From positions 35,874,996 to 35,938,995 of the forward strand of contig NC_064756.1 of assembly GCF_011397635.1 (NCBI RefSeq): a stretch of 64,000 nt of DNA, read 5' to 3'. The notes under the pieces were generated by a model. It was given only the letters and a program-made list of their open reading frames with translations. It was not told where the DNA came from and searched no databases. This document shows, one piece after another, positions 53,690 to 64,000 of the stretch (the first letter of the stretch is position 1; the number at the start of each line of letters is the position of its first letter). This stretch comes from Epinephelus fuscoguttatus. Its lineage: Eukaryota; Chordata; Actinopteri; Perciformes; Serranidae. The position numbers and the translations under genes were made by a program.

Positions 53690-54375
53690 ACTGGAGAAGT
53701 TTCAGGTTTGTAACCTCACTGTTAGATGTCACTTAATCCTACACTGCATCACCACCTGGTATGGCAGTTACACTGTCCTCAACTGTAAAGCATCACAGAG
53801 GGTGGTGAAAACTGCACAGCACATCACCAGGACAGTACTGCCGTCCATAGAGGACCTCTACACCCAGCAGTGTAGGAAGAAAGCCATAAGGATTATCAAA
53901 GACTCACATCACCCTTGTCACATACTGTTCTGCCTGCTGCTGTTTGGCAGACGGTACCGCAGCATCCGATCCACACCACCAGGCTAAGGGATAGCTTTTT
54001 GGTTCTTTAAACCAAACTATATGCACCTCTGTAAATACATATTAATGTACAGTCTTGCTAAGCACATTTTACCACAGCACTTTACTGTTACATTCTCTGT
54101 ATTCTTGTTTTTACTGATTTATATCACTTACTTAATATTTTATCATATTTTATCCTTTATTATAAGTTGCACTATTATATATCCTTACATTAATATTCTC
54201 TTTTTGTTTATACTTGTGTGATTATATCATTATTATTATGATTATTATTATCTTTTTTTTAATTTAGCCTACTTAAATTGTATTGTTGGCTGGAGCCTGT
54301 GACCCAAGTTTTCAATGACAGTGACTGTTTGTGTGAATGTTGTTCATTTGACAATAAAGAACTCTGAACAAATAC
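53690..54375 (+). pseudogene. LINE 3' end (L2-like) with C-terminal RT-associated domain
   Basis: The frame 53607-53987 includes HCITTWYGSYTVLNCKASQR, then VVKTAQHITRTVLPSIEDLY and a basic CRKKAIRIIKDSHHP..GRRYRSIRSTPP. This is the conserved C-terminal segment of fish L2/CR1-like non-LTR retrotransposon ORF2 proteins. After the frame comes an AT-rich 3' tail with an AATAAA near 54354. Upstream domains are missing (5'-truncated copy). It may belong to the same family as the RT palm fragment at 41675-41980. Confidence 0.75.
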
Positions 54376-54436
54376 AAGACATAAGTACCATTTTGAGATA
54401 CTTGTTCTTTACTCGAGAATTACATTTTCTACTTTC

Positions 54437-55282
54437 TCCGTTGTCAGGGCTGCCCCTGACCAAATTGGGGCCCTAAGCGAAATTTTATTTGGAGGCCCCC
54501 ATCCCAAATGTATCATAGGTACAAAATGACTGTACAACAACTTGCCATTTAACTTGACAACCTTTACTGGCAATAACAAATGTATTGTAGATACAGTAGT
54601 TTGGCTGTATGAGTCAAATAAAATAAAAAAATCAACCTGAAATAAATAAATAAATAAATAAATATCAAATAAAAATAACTTCAAACTGAAATAAATAAAT
54701 AAACAAATCTGAGTCACAAATAGCCATCAATTACTCATCAAAAGAAAGTAACTTCCACCACCTCAACCCCCCACCCTTGATTTAACACTGAAAATAAAAT
54801 AAAAGAGGGAGACAGGTTTTTCCTGTTTAATCTTATTTTGTTATATTTCTCCCTCTCCCCTCTCTGGAGGCGACCGATCTCCCTCAGCCCTCCGCCTCTC
54901 CCACCTTAATTAAACACTGAAAACAGAAATAAAATACAGAGACATTCTTTTCTATTTTCATCTTATTTAGCTATATTTCTCCCTCTCGCCTCTCTGGGAG
55001 CATCCGACCTCCCGGCCCCGCACATACCCCCGAGGCTCGGGGGTATGTGTTCAGATGTCAGATGTGGAGTGCTGTCAATCATTGCAGCGACGCATGGGCG
55101 GTCAGGTCTCTTCTCTCCTTCCTCGAGCTGATTCTATGCGCACCTCACGGTGGCGCATGTGCGCATCCATTGCGCATATGCGCAAATGCGTCCCCTCGCG
55201 CAAAATGTGGCCCCCCATGGAAAATGAGGCCCTACGCACAGCGCGTGTTCTGCGTTTAGGGAGGGGCGGCCCTGTCCGTTGT
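54437..55282. mobile_element. hAT-type non-autonomous element with exact 8-bp TSD
   Basis: The terminal inverted repeats CAGGGCTGCCCCT (54445) and, reversed, CAGGGCCGCCCCT (ending 55274) are flanked by an exact 8-bp direct duplication TCCGTTGT (54437-54444 and 55275-55282). An 8-bp duplication with CAGGG-type ends is the hallmark of hAT insertions. The 830-bp interior has no transposase. It holds (AAAT)n patches at 54644-54665, a 129-bp imperfect tandem duplication (54784-54912 and 54913-55020) and a GC-rich right end with a 16-bp palindrome. Confidence 0.9.
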
Positions 55283-55489
55283 ACTCCACAGCATTTTGCA
55301 GGTAAACGGCTATTTTTTACTCCACTACATTATTTAATAACTTTAGTTACTTTGTATATTTGGATTATTTTTACAAAATATAATCAACTAATTAATCACG
55401 ATATATTTTTAAAGATTAGTTACCCATCAGTAAAAAGTAATTAAATCAAGTTCTACCTTTACCATCTGCAACTTTAAGGCAATGAACAC

Positions 55490-55839
55490 ATGGATACATT
55501 AATGATTATAATACAATAATATGATCGATTAAATTGGGTCATTCTGTATAGTGGGTACTTTTAATACTATATTTTGATGCTAATACTTGCATTTTTCCTA
55601 AGTAATGTTTTGAATGCAGGGCTCTTACTTGTAACAAAGTAGTTTCACAATGTATTATTGCTGTATGGATACATTAATGATTATAATACAATAATATGAT
55701 CGATTAAATTGGGTCATTCTGTATAGTGGGTACTTTTAGTACTATATTTTGATGCTAATACTTGCATTTTTCCTAAGTAATGTTTTGAATGCAGGGCTCT
55801 TACTTGTAACAAAGTAGTTTCACAATGTATTATTGCTAC
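55490..55839 (+). repeat. 175-bp tandem duplication, two nearly identical copies
   Basis: Copy one (55490-55664) and copy two (55665-55839) start with atggatacattaatgatt and differ by one base that I can see (tttaatact against tttagtact). The unit contains part of a family-B-like repeat (gaatgcagggctcttacttg). Confidence 0.95.
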
Positions 55840-57734
55840 ATTTACTTCAGTAAAATATTTAAATACTTCTGCCATCTTTTGTCTTAACTGAAAAAAAGCA
55901 CATGTATGAACTTCCAAATATGAACAAGATGTGTGTTGATTTATTTTGAAAGGAAGAAATCCAAAGCTTCCGGTATGACTTGTGGTGACACTCACTGATT
56001 TCACACAGTAGAGGTGATGACAAATAACCCATTAAAGGACTCTTAAAATCAATTTGTGCTAATTCACCAACAGAACTGCTCTGATAAAGAAAGCCAGGAG
56101 GGATGAGGCAATGTTATTGATCAAAACGTCATACTGCTGACAGACTGGTGATGGAGTAGCTCTTTGATCAACAGGTGTGTTAAGCCATGAAAGGTCAAAG
56201 GTGAAATAGTAATCAGAATGAAGCCAAGGCAAGGGCTGCTGGAATGAGTCTCATGAAGTTCTCTCTTTTAGGAAAGCCTATGATTTATTCACTACAGAGT
56301 TAACCTGTTTATATTTATGACAGCCAGATTAACTTTCAAAATGTCATTGTTGAAGTCACATTACACCCATTGCTGCTGCTGTATGACCTGTTTTTCTTAA
56401 CTGCTCTGCAAGTGAAACTGATAAGTCATGGTTTTCTGACCACCTGTCCACCTGTCATCCAGCCAATCAGAGAGCTGTCTTACTGTTGACCTCTCGCTGT
56501 GACAGACGGTGTAGAGATGATGAAGACGCTGTTCTTTAATTTGATTAACAGCGGGCGAGCAGAAACCACAGTCCAACAGCCAAACAAACCTGATTTAAAA
56601 AAACAGGAGATGTCACAGGTCTCGCAGCAGGCTTGTGCACTCGGTTGACTTTTATTTAGTTGATTAATTGTCAGGCTGCTTTAGAAAAGTCAGTTTTGCA
56701 CACTTTCTTCTGTGGGGTGATATGGTTGGTGGATGTAGTTCGGTAAAAAGAAAACAGAAACTGCTCACAAGGTCTGTGGATTACCTTGAGTAACTGTGTC
56801 ATGAAAGAGACATTGCTGTGAAGTTTTTGAAATTTATTTTTTGGCACCTTGAGCACCACAAGTCCAGTGCTATTTTGTTCCATTATATATGAGAGAAGGC
56901 AGACATCTCTATGGCCAATATCTCCAGCACTCAGCAACTCACATCAAACCTAGACTGATAAGTAGCACTAATGGTGAAAGGGGGGGAAAAGTATTTTCGA
57001 ATCAGGGGCGAACTGTCCTTTTATATATTTGTAAACATGTTCTATTTGTGTGCGGTTGAAGGGACTACAAATTAATTTCATTTTGCAGCCCTACACTGTA
57101 AAATGACAAATAGATAAATGAACCTTGTAACCTCCACAGCAGCAGTATCTGGATCAGCCAAACACAACATTTAGCTTGTTTTCTCCACAGAGTTATAAAG
57201 TCTGTGCAATGTTGGGAATAATTAGACATTTAAATGGGCCTTCAAATTTTAACTGCTGGCTCAGTGGAGACCTGCTGGTGCATTAAGTTTGGAGACTCAT
57301 TCTGGTGGCCCCAAAAGGGTTGGCTGTGAGCTCAATAACAGCGAGGTAATGAGGATTTAACCAATGGAGAATGCAGACGTTTGCTGTTGGTAGGTCAGAC
57401 TGCAGACGCATCTTGTTTACAGCTCCTGTGGGATGCCTGCAAGGCAAATTAAACCCATTCCCTCTTCACTCATCCACTGGTGTGTGTTTTTGCTTGTCTG
57501 CAAAGAAAGGTGGGCGTCTTTTCCGCTGAAGCAGCATCACACAATAAAACTGCAACATGTTACTTTTGGGGTGTGGGGTTTTGGAGTTGGGGTTTCTGGC
57601 ATCACTTCACCCACCACTAAAGTGCATGGAGAAGGAAAAAAGTCCAAAAGGGTAAAACTGCAGCAATATTTGTAATATGACAAGTTTATTGTCAGACCAA
57701 CGTGTTTCGGATTGTGGCCTTCATAAGGTACTTA
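55840..57734. other. No gene supported
   Basis: AT-rich to mixed DNA. Small open frames (56671-56937, 57433-57675) have no splice context or domain. No recognised element. Confidence 0.4.
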
Positions 57735-58062
57735 CGTAGTATTATTTCCATTCAACTCCATCGTCACAAAGCTGAAAACAAGACTGTTTTCTGACACCAT
57801 GAAGGGCTGACTTTTTAGAGATACGTGGTTCTCACAGGACAGTCATGTAACAAACATATAGTGATCTTACAGAATATGATGCATTGCTGTAAATCTAACT
57901 ACCAAACAGTGTATAAAAGAGTTAAATGAGCACAACGTTAAACATCTGCAGCAGTAAAATGCAACATACACATTAATGCAGCAGTAATATTAATCCAAAA
58001 ACATCATATAGAGTAGGAAAACACTGACAGGGAACTATTTACTGCACAATTAATACTTTTAC
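57735..58062 (-). repeat. Dispersed repeat family B, inverted copy
   Basis: The reverse complement of the family-B blocks: tggttctcacaggacag, gatgcattgctgta and gcaacatacacattaatgcagc. It is followed directly by the family-A copy at 58060-58690. Confidence 0.75.
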
Positions 58063-58690
58063 TTAAATGAGCAGTGAGTCTAATTTAGTGGCATCTGGTG
58101 GTGAGGATTGCAGATTGCAACATGCTGAAACTTCTGCACAATGTGAACTCCCAGTTAGAACTCCTTCGATGTTCATTGTTCAGGAGGTTCCTCCTTCCGT
58201 TTACCAGGAGCTGAATCACTGGCACAGGTCTCTTCCTCTCCAAAACAAATGGACCAGGTGACTGGAACCAGTAAAATCACAGAATAAAGCACTTTCATTA
58301 TACAAATCAATGTTTTTCCAACACTGTTTGGCATATCGGACACGGGCACTATACCATACCCTACCCTTACCCTCTAATGTGTGCTCACCTTTTTTTCTTA
58401 AGATCCAGATGTTAAAAAGCCAAAATATCCACAAAGGTCTCTTCCTCTCCAAAACAAATAGATGTGATTTAAACCTGCAGTGTTTTTCTGATGCTCTTCA
58501 ACTCATTACAGGGCTGCGACCTACGGTGGCCAACGCGAAAACTGTGTAGGTATAAATGGCTCATTCTAAGGTAATGAAAACACAACAATTATTATTTTCA
58601 GGTGATTATACACTAAATTCAACATATGTATTATTATATGGTCCAGTTTTTACAATATATCGCCTTAAATGCTACACACTGGTCCTTTAA
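58060..58690 (+). mobile_element. Dispersed repeat family A, diverged full-length-like copy
   Basis: Left end aatgagcagtgagtctaattt; right end gctacacactggtcctttaa. The shared block cttcctctccaaaacaa occurs twice (58230 and 58444), so this copy has an internal duplication or insertion compared with 50598-51118. Confidence 0.7.
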
Positions 58691-59711
58691 GTAAGGTTTT
58701 GAATTAGTGGAGTATTTTTTCAGTATTCAGTTCCTTTACTTAATTCAGTTGTGCTGTATGTGCATGTTTGTCTCATAATGAAGTTGTTCTTTCTACAAGT
58801 ATTGTTGGAGTTTTGACCTCTCAAGGGTTTTTGGTTTCTTCAGCAGACTTTCTTAAAACAAGACAAATATAAAGAGAACACAGACTTGTTATCTCTCTTG
58901 CTCACAGTAACACTCTCACTCTATGAGTGTTTGAAGCCAACTGGAATGTGTAAACCAGATAAGCAGCTAATTCTACTGAGTCTCTGATAGATGTGGTTAT
59001 ATCACACAGCAGAGCCTGACGCACACACAGATATGACATCACCTAAGTAAATCAAGATGTAATCAGTGCAGTATGGGGTGGGTCCACATGAGGATCTCTC
59101 TCTCTTTCCAGGCCCCACGGCAAGGCTCCAGCCCCCCAAGGTGTCTCCCCATGCTAGGACCCCCTGAGAGGTTGGCGTTTGTCCAGCTCTGAGAGACAAC
59201 ATGGGGGGTTGAGGGTTCTGTGATAGAGTTTAACCTCGGGTAAGTTGTATATGGACAAAGAAAAGAATAAAAGGAAAGGTGGAGGATAGTTCTTTCAGTT
59301 CGTCTATCGAAGGAACAGAATTACAGGAAGAAGGAAAGAGATTGTTCACTCTTTGTAACACTGCACCATGTTGGTCCTGCAAACCGACCCTGGCAGGCAG
59401 GACCACAGCCAGAGCCAATCTGTCCTCTCTCATTGTAAGTTATTACGCAACAGGCTCACTCGGCCAGGTGGAATTAAGTCGCCCTCATGAGACATGTAGC
59501 CTCATAGATTTCACAATGAAAGAGTCAAGATTAAGAAAAAATCCCGCTCTTGAATCACCTCCAATCTCCTTCCCAGAAAGTTTACTGACCTGCTGCTGCT
59601 TAAAACTTGTACAACTTGTTTGTTTATTTATTGTATGACGCTGTTTCACAGCATATGACAACATCTCATGTGTGTATATTCTGTATATCCTTCTCCCAAC
59701 ACTCTAATTTC
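58691..59711. other. Unassigned region with an open frame at 59279-59638
   Basis: A GC-richer patch (59000-59480) contains a 119-codon + strand frame beginning MEDSSFSSSIEGTELQEEGK. I recognise no domain; splice context is absent and codon use is unremarkable. It may be decayed retroelement DNA or chance. I do not call a gene. Confidence 0.3.
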
Positions 59712-60588
59712 AAAGGATAGTTAAGATTTTTTGAAGTGGGGTTGTATGAGGTATTTATCCATAGTCAGTGTATTACACAGAGTAGATGTCTGTTGGCATA
59801 CCTCAAGTTTGGAGAAGCAGGCTGGAGTGCTGACATGGAAACTAAGCAATGTACTGCTGTGGAGGCATCAGCAACAAAACATATCTTAGCCACCCTAAAT
59901 AAATCTATATCAGTTTTGAGAGTAATTTTACCACTTTACTTGTCCTTTAGACTGCCCATTATAAGAATCTGTCGATAGCTTCAGTTTCCCATATGTTGCA
60001 ATGGTGATGCCATATTGTTTACAAAGAATGGAATAAAGCACATTCACTAAAATTATTTCGCATTTCTTAGTTTTGTTTTTTCTCCTTGTGTGAAGGAATT
60101 AAATTACATTCAGTTGTAAATTCCATCATGAAGGAAGGCTGAAAGTTCAAATATTTCAACTCTGAACGACAATGCCATCTAACGTTACCATTGCCGGTAT
60201 TCTCTGCCAGCCCCATCTAATTTTACCGTCCAGCTTTCATCCACTAACATTATATCCAGTTTGCAGTCTGCCATCTCCCTGATTCCATGTGAATGCAGCA
60301 TAACACTTCTAAACACCAAACTAACAAACTGATCAAAGCATTGGTAGACCAGCAGCTCCTGTGTTCAGCGATGATAAATCACTGTTTTTCTCAATGGAGT
60401 CTGGTTTTGAAATGAGCACTATAACAGCTTTCCATCCACAGCAGTACATCTCTTTACATCCTTATTGGACTCCAGCCTGCTTCTCCAAACTGGGGCTGTG
60501 TGAACTGACATCAACTGTAGGTAATACCCTGACTATTTATAAGTACGTCATACAACCCTATTTCAAATGATCCTAACTGTCCCTTTAA
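59712..60588. mobile_element. Dispersed inverted-repeat element family C, second copy
   Basis: The left end (aaggatagttaagatttttt then gaagtggggttgtatgagg) is inverted at the right end (gtcatacaaccctatttcaa then cctaactgtccctttaa). The interior matches 19141-20234 in blocks ctaagcaatgtactgctg and ttagccacc. Non-coding, about 880 bp. Confidence 0.75.
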
Positions 60589-63500
60589 GATGTCACGTTT
60601 TACATAACAACAGTCCAGATGTTTTGTACAGCATTTTATATATTTTCCCATATTTCAAGTAGCATTAAAACATCTGGATCTTGACCACAAACCAAAATAA
60701 AGTTCTTTGAACTATAACAATGTTAGTCCAGACAAAACATGGTTGCAATGATGGACCCACTGAAGAGATTCAATTTTTTTTTAGCAGTTCTCAAGAATTT
60801 ACAAAGTTACTAGCCTAATATATATTGGGGTGCAATAAAGGGATTAAAAGAATGATGACATACTGTGTGCTTCAGAGTTTAAGATGATTGTCCACCCCCT
60901 CATTTGTTTCTGTTGTCTTGTTATCCTGTGTGTCATTATGTCTTTCTTTATCTGGATTAGTGTCCTAAAGTACTTTGAGATAAACCCTAACATCATTGAA
61001 ATAAATCTGGCTATAAAATCACCTTAGAAATGCTTTGGTTTCAACAGTACTGAACTACATCACCCTAACATCAAGCCCACTGTGGTTTCTGGGGAGAGTG
61101 GGGTTGTATTTCCATTTACGAGCAGTGAAAGTCACGAGCGACGCACAACTCAGACACTGAGTGACCTCACAGCCTGGAATTCTGGGAATCTGTGAGTAAA
61201 TGAGCCTTCAGATGTTTCCATTTAGTTTGCTGTGATTGAAGCAAACTGCAGAGCCTCAGGGGTGATACGCTGAGGGAAGACAGAGTAAAAGAGAAAAAGA
61301 AAAAGCAGAATGGGGGATGAGGGGAGAACAGGAAAAGAAGGAAAAAATTTGTTTTTTTTTCTCTTGTTTACAGCTTGTTGTTTGGGCACAGAGATACACA
61401 CGTAACAACAAACAGAGAGGGAGAGGAGAAAATAAAGAAAAGAAGCCCACTGATCAAAGAAATGACCTCAGAGAGGAAGTGGTTTCCAGCTGTTTTCCTG
61501 CTTTAGAGCAACACAGTCTGTGCATTCCAATTCCCATACTGCTATACTGTTTAGTGTGTCAGAAAAAGATTAAGTATATCGCAGTGCATAGTAGGTAAAA
61601 TGCAGTATGCCAAAAATACCAGGATTTCCTACTACATCCAGTTGCAGTATGCAAGCCAGCTTGCTTTTCTGGCTGCTATGACCCACTATCCTCTGCACAG
61701 TGGAAGATATGTCACATTGAGAGAGCCACAGACAGATGACAGCTTGACAGCTAGTTGAACGCTATCAGAAGAAGCAATAATGGATGGCAACGCATTCAAG
61801 TGACTGATGACAGTCAAATAGATAATAAAAATACTATTATATCTGTTATACTATTTTATTAATTCTGAAGAGAACAAAATAATCATTAAGATAACCAACA
61901 GCAAAATGACACAACTACGAAAATAACAACAACAGAAAAGTACATGTCACTGTTGTGAATAAAATATGTTAGAATGTACAATGTTTGCAGGATAACTTAA
62001 AAGTTAAAACTGCATACACTGCAAAGTATCAGCAGCAGAGCTCTCTGGGTTGACCTCCATCTCTGGCCAACTCAGCAAATAGCTTTTTGTTTTATCTCCA
62101 AGGTAACATTAAGTGATAACGTCAAGATCTACTGCATTTCAAATTGCACTCTTTTACTGCTCATTTTTCAACACTGTGGTTAACACATGGTTAGATGTAT
62201 GCACAAAAAACAGTTAATTATAGTTAGGAAAACATCATGTTTTGGCTTAAAATACCCAGTTTGGGAGGCAAAATCCCAGCAGGAAAAGCAAACATGTCTC
62301 AGTAAAAAAACAACTGCTTTTTGTACATAAAAATCCACTGGAAAACAGCAACGGTCACTATAAAACACCCATGTTTGGTGCCTAAAAATTGCTAAAAAAA
62401 CAGCAAAAACTTGCTATATCACAACCGGTCTCAAACAGTGGTCTGCAGCTTGGCAGGTGTCACACCATTCACTCCACCTCCCGATGACGAAGTCAGCTCA
62501 TATACTACATCACTTTAGAAACAATAACATGATATGTATACAATGTACAAAAGTAATGTCTTTGTGGTTTGCAGAAATATGAAATACCAACATTTTCGTA
62601 TGGTGAATGGGCTGTTTCTTTTTTAGTGGATGTGTTTGGCACGAAGTGATACTGTTTTTTTTAACAGTGTCAAATGACTTGTAATTTCTACTTTGGTTAC
62701 TTTGCCAAAATTGCTGCACAGCCTTGAGCAGTTCAGGGTGCAAAAGTCATCACAGATATTTCAAGGTTATTTATAGTCAGCTGTGGGAAAAGAACTGTAA
62801 GAAGTTAGCAACATGAACCAATTGTTTTCTGGAAATGATCTTAAGGCAAATTGTCATTACAAGATTGTAGACTGTTGAAGATTGTAAATACAGTGGAAGT
62901 ATTTTTATCACCTCAAAAAAAAATTCTATTTATGCCCCCTTCCTGCAATGAAAGAATCTTTTTTCTTTAACTATCCTGACATGTTTAAGATTAGCCAACC
63001 ATCTCAGCTTTCACAGCTTTCAGTTCTGACCCGTGAGGAAAAGTAAAAGAGGCTTTTATGCCACTGGGCTGGGACTGTGAATGCAGTGTAGCTGTGTGTT
63101 TTCCTGGGGAGTGAGCGGGTGGTGGAAAGCAAAACAATGAATGATGTAAGAGGACCAGGGGCAAAATAACACAGGACACCGTAAATGTGTCATTCCAGCC
63201 TCAAAATACAGAGCTACTAACACACAGAGAAACACACACATGTGCACAAACAGCACAGTATCACTTCTCCAGCTGCAGAGAAGAAAGACAAAAGTTTAAA
63301 CACCTACACAAACGTTAAGACATACACACTCATAGATGTACACTATAAACATGTTTAACCCATTCCCTCTCCTTCCCTCCTCATCCTCCTCATCCAGGGC
63401 TGATCCCGTCTCTCATGCCTCTTTCCGTTCCCACAATCCTCCCCTCCTCTCCTCTGGCCTCCCTACATGTCTCCCTCTCTCGCCCCCCTCCTCATCTCTA

Positions 63501-64000
63501 TCAAGGCTCAGGGGTCGTCCGGAGGGTCAGAGCCCCTGCCTGCCTGGAACAAACACACCGAAATAGACAAAGGCAGAGAAAGAGAGGAAGGGACGTGGCC
63601 GGATGATCACCTCTCTACTTATCGCTGAGTCTGAATCAAGCAGGGACACTGTGTATAAATATATATATCTGTTTTTAAGTCTTTAGAATGAGCTTTGGAG
63701 AATGAGAACATTTGTCTGCAGGTGACTGTCTGAGGATTACAGGAATGGTACAACATTTTAGGAAATATACATCTGCTTTCTAGCAGAGAGTTATGTAGTT
63801 GAGAAGATTATTATCAGTCTCATGTCTGTATATGAAACTACCACCAGCTGTCAGCTAATTTAGCTCAACATATAGAATGAAAATGGGGAAACAGCTGCCC
63901 TGGATCTGCCCAAAGGATGCAAAATCCACCTATGACAATCTTTAAAGGGGACCCATAATGCTTTGCCTTATTTTCTGTCATATGTTACAGTGTCCAAGTT
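60589..64000. other. Gene-poor end of window
   Basis: No gene is supported. The segment 61520-61640 carries repeat-like phrases (gcattccaattcccatactg, gcagtatgcc), 62215-62410 is an A-rich repeat (aaaaaacagcaaaaactt, ccatgtttggtgcctaaaaattgc), and 63330-63500 is pyrimidine-rich. The open frames at 63336-63606 follow this low-complexity CT tract. Confidence 0.4.

Noticed and set aside
59000..59640. Possible LTR or retroviral-like piece
   Set aside because: Some phrases resemble retroelement leader DNA, but I find no paired repeat, primer-binding site or gag/pol frame.
63336..63606. Pro/Ser-rich frames at the end of the window
   Set aside because: They follow a CT-rich low-complexity tract; no evidence of an exon.
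45678..64000. A hidden multi-exon gene in the gene-poor 18 kb
   Set aside because: I looked for conserved protein blocks between plausible splice sites on both strands and saw only repeats and random frames. Distal non-coding exons cannot be excluded.

Overview
The window is vertebrate nuclear DNA, almost certainly from a ray-finned (teleost) fish. Genes are split into short exons with GT..AG introns. Many fish-type inverted-terminal-repeat elements, CA and TCTA microsatellites and LINE/hAT/Tc1 fragments lie between and inside genes. I can support three protein-coding genes: klc3 (kinesin light chain 3, + strand, coding 8060-17809), ercc2 (XPD helicase, - strand, coding 22929-41059) and a CDC42EP/Borg gene (- strand, 44074-44985). 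I built the klc3 and ercc2 models exon by exon, and every junction keeps frame. They give 513 and 760 residues.

Layout: 1-5340 is intergenic and repeat-rich, including an inverted-repeat element carrying a 65-bp minisatellite. About 5340-5619 is a possible non-coding first exon of klc3. 6540-7700 is a decayed Tc1/mariner copy in the klc3 5' intron. 8060-17809 is klc3. 17850-22900 is the space between two convergent genes and holds two inverted-repeat elements. 22929-41059 is ercc2, whose intron 17 (26526-31220) has been enlarged by a nest of transposons. 41500-42000 holds a microsatellite hairpin next to a LINE reverse-transcriptase fragment. 44074-44985 is the Borg gene. 45-64 kb has no gene I can support, only dispersed repeats, including a hAT-type element with an exact 8-bp target-site duplication and a recent 175-bp tandem duplication.

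The genes belong to different processes. KLC3 is cargo-binding machinery of kinesin-1. XPD is the 5'-3' helicase of TFIIH in nucleotide-excision repair and transcription initiation. CDC42EP is an effector of the small GTPase Cdc42 acting on actin and septins. The tail-to-tail klc3/ercc2 arrangement matches the human KLC3-ERCC2 neighbourhood on 19q13.32, which supports the orthology calls.

I found no new multi-gene system. The most unusual structure is the nested element in ercc2 intron 17. Its inner part is a foldback with about 500-bp inverted arms, each carrying the start of the same transposase-like reading frame, and it holds a broken hAT transposase and an 18-bp perfect hairpin.
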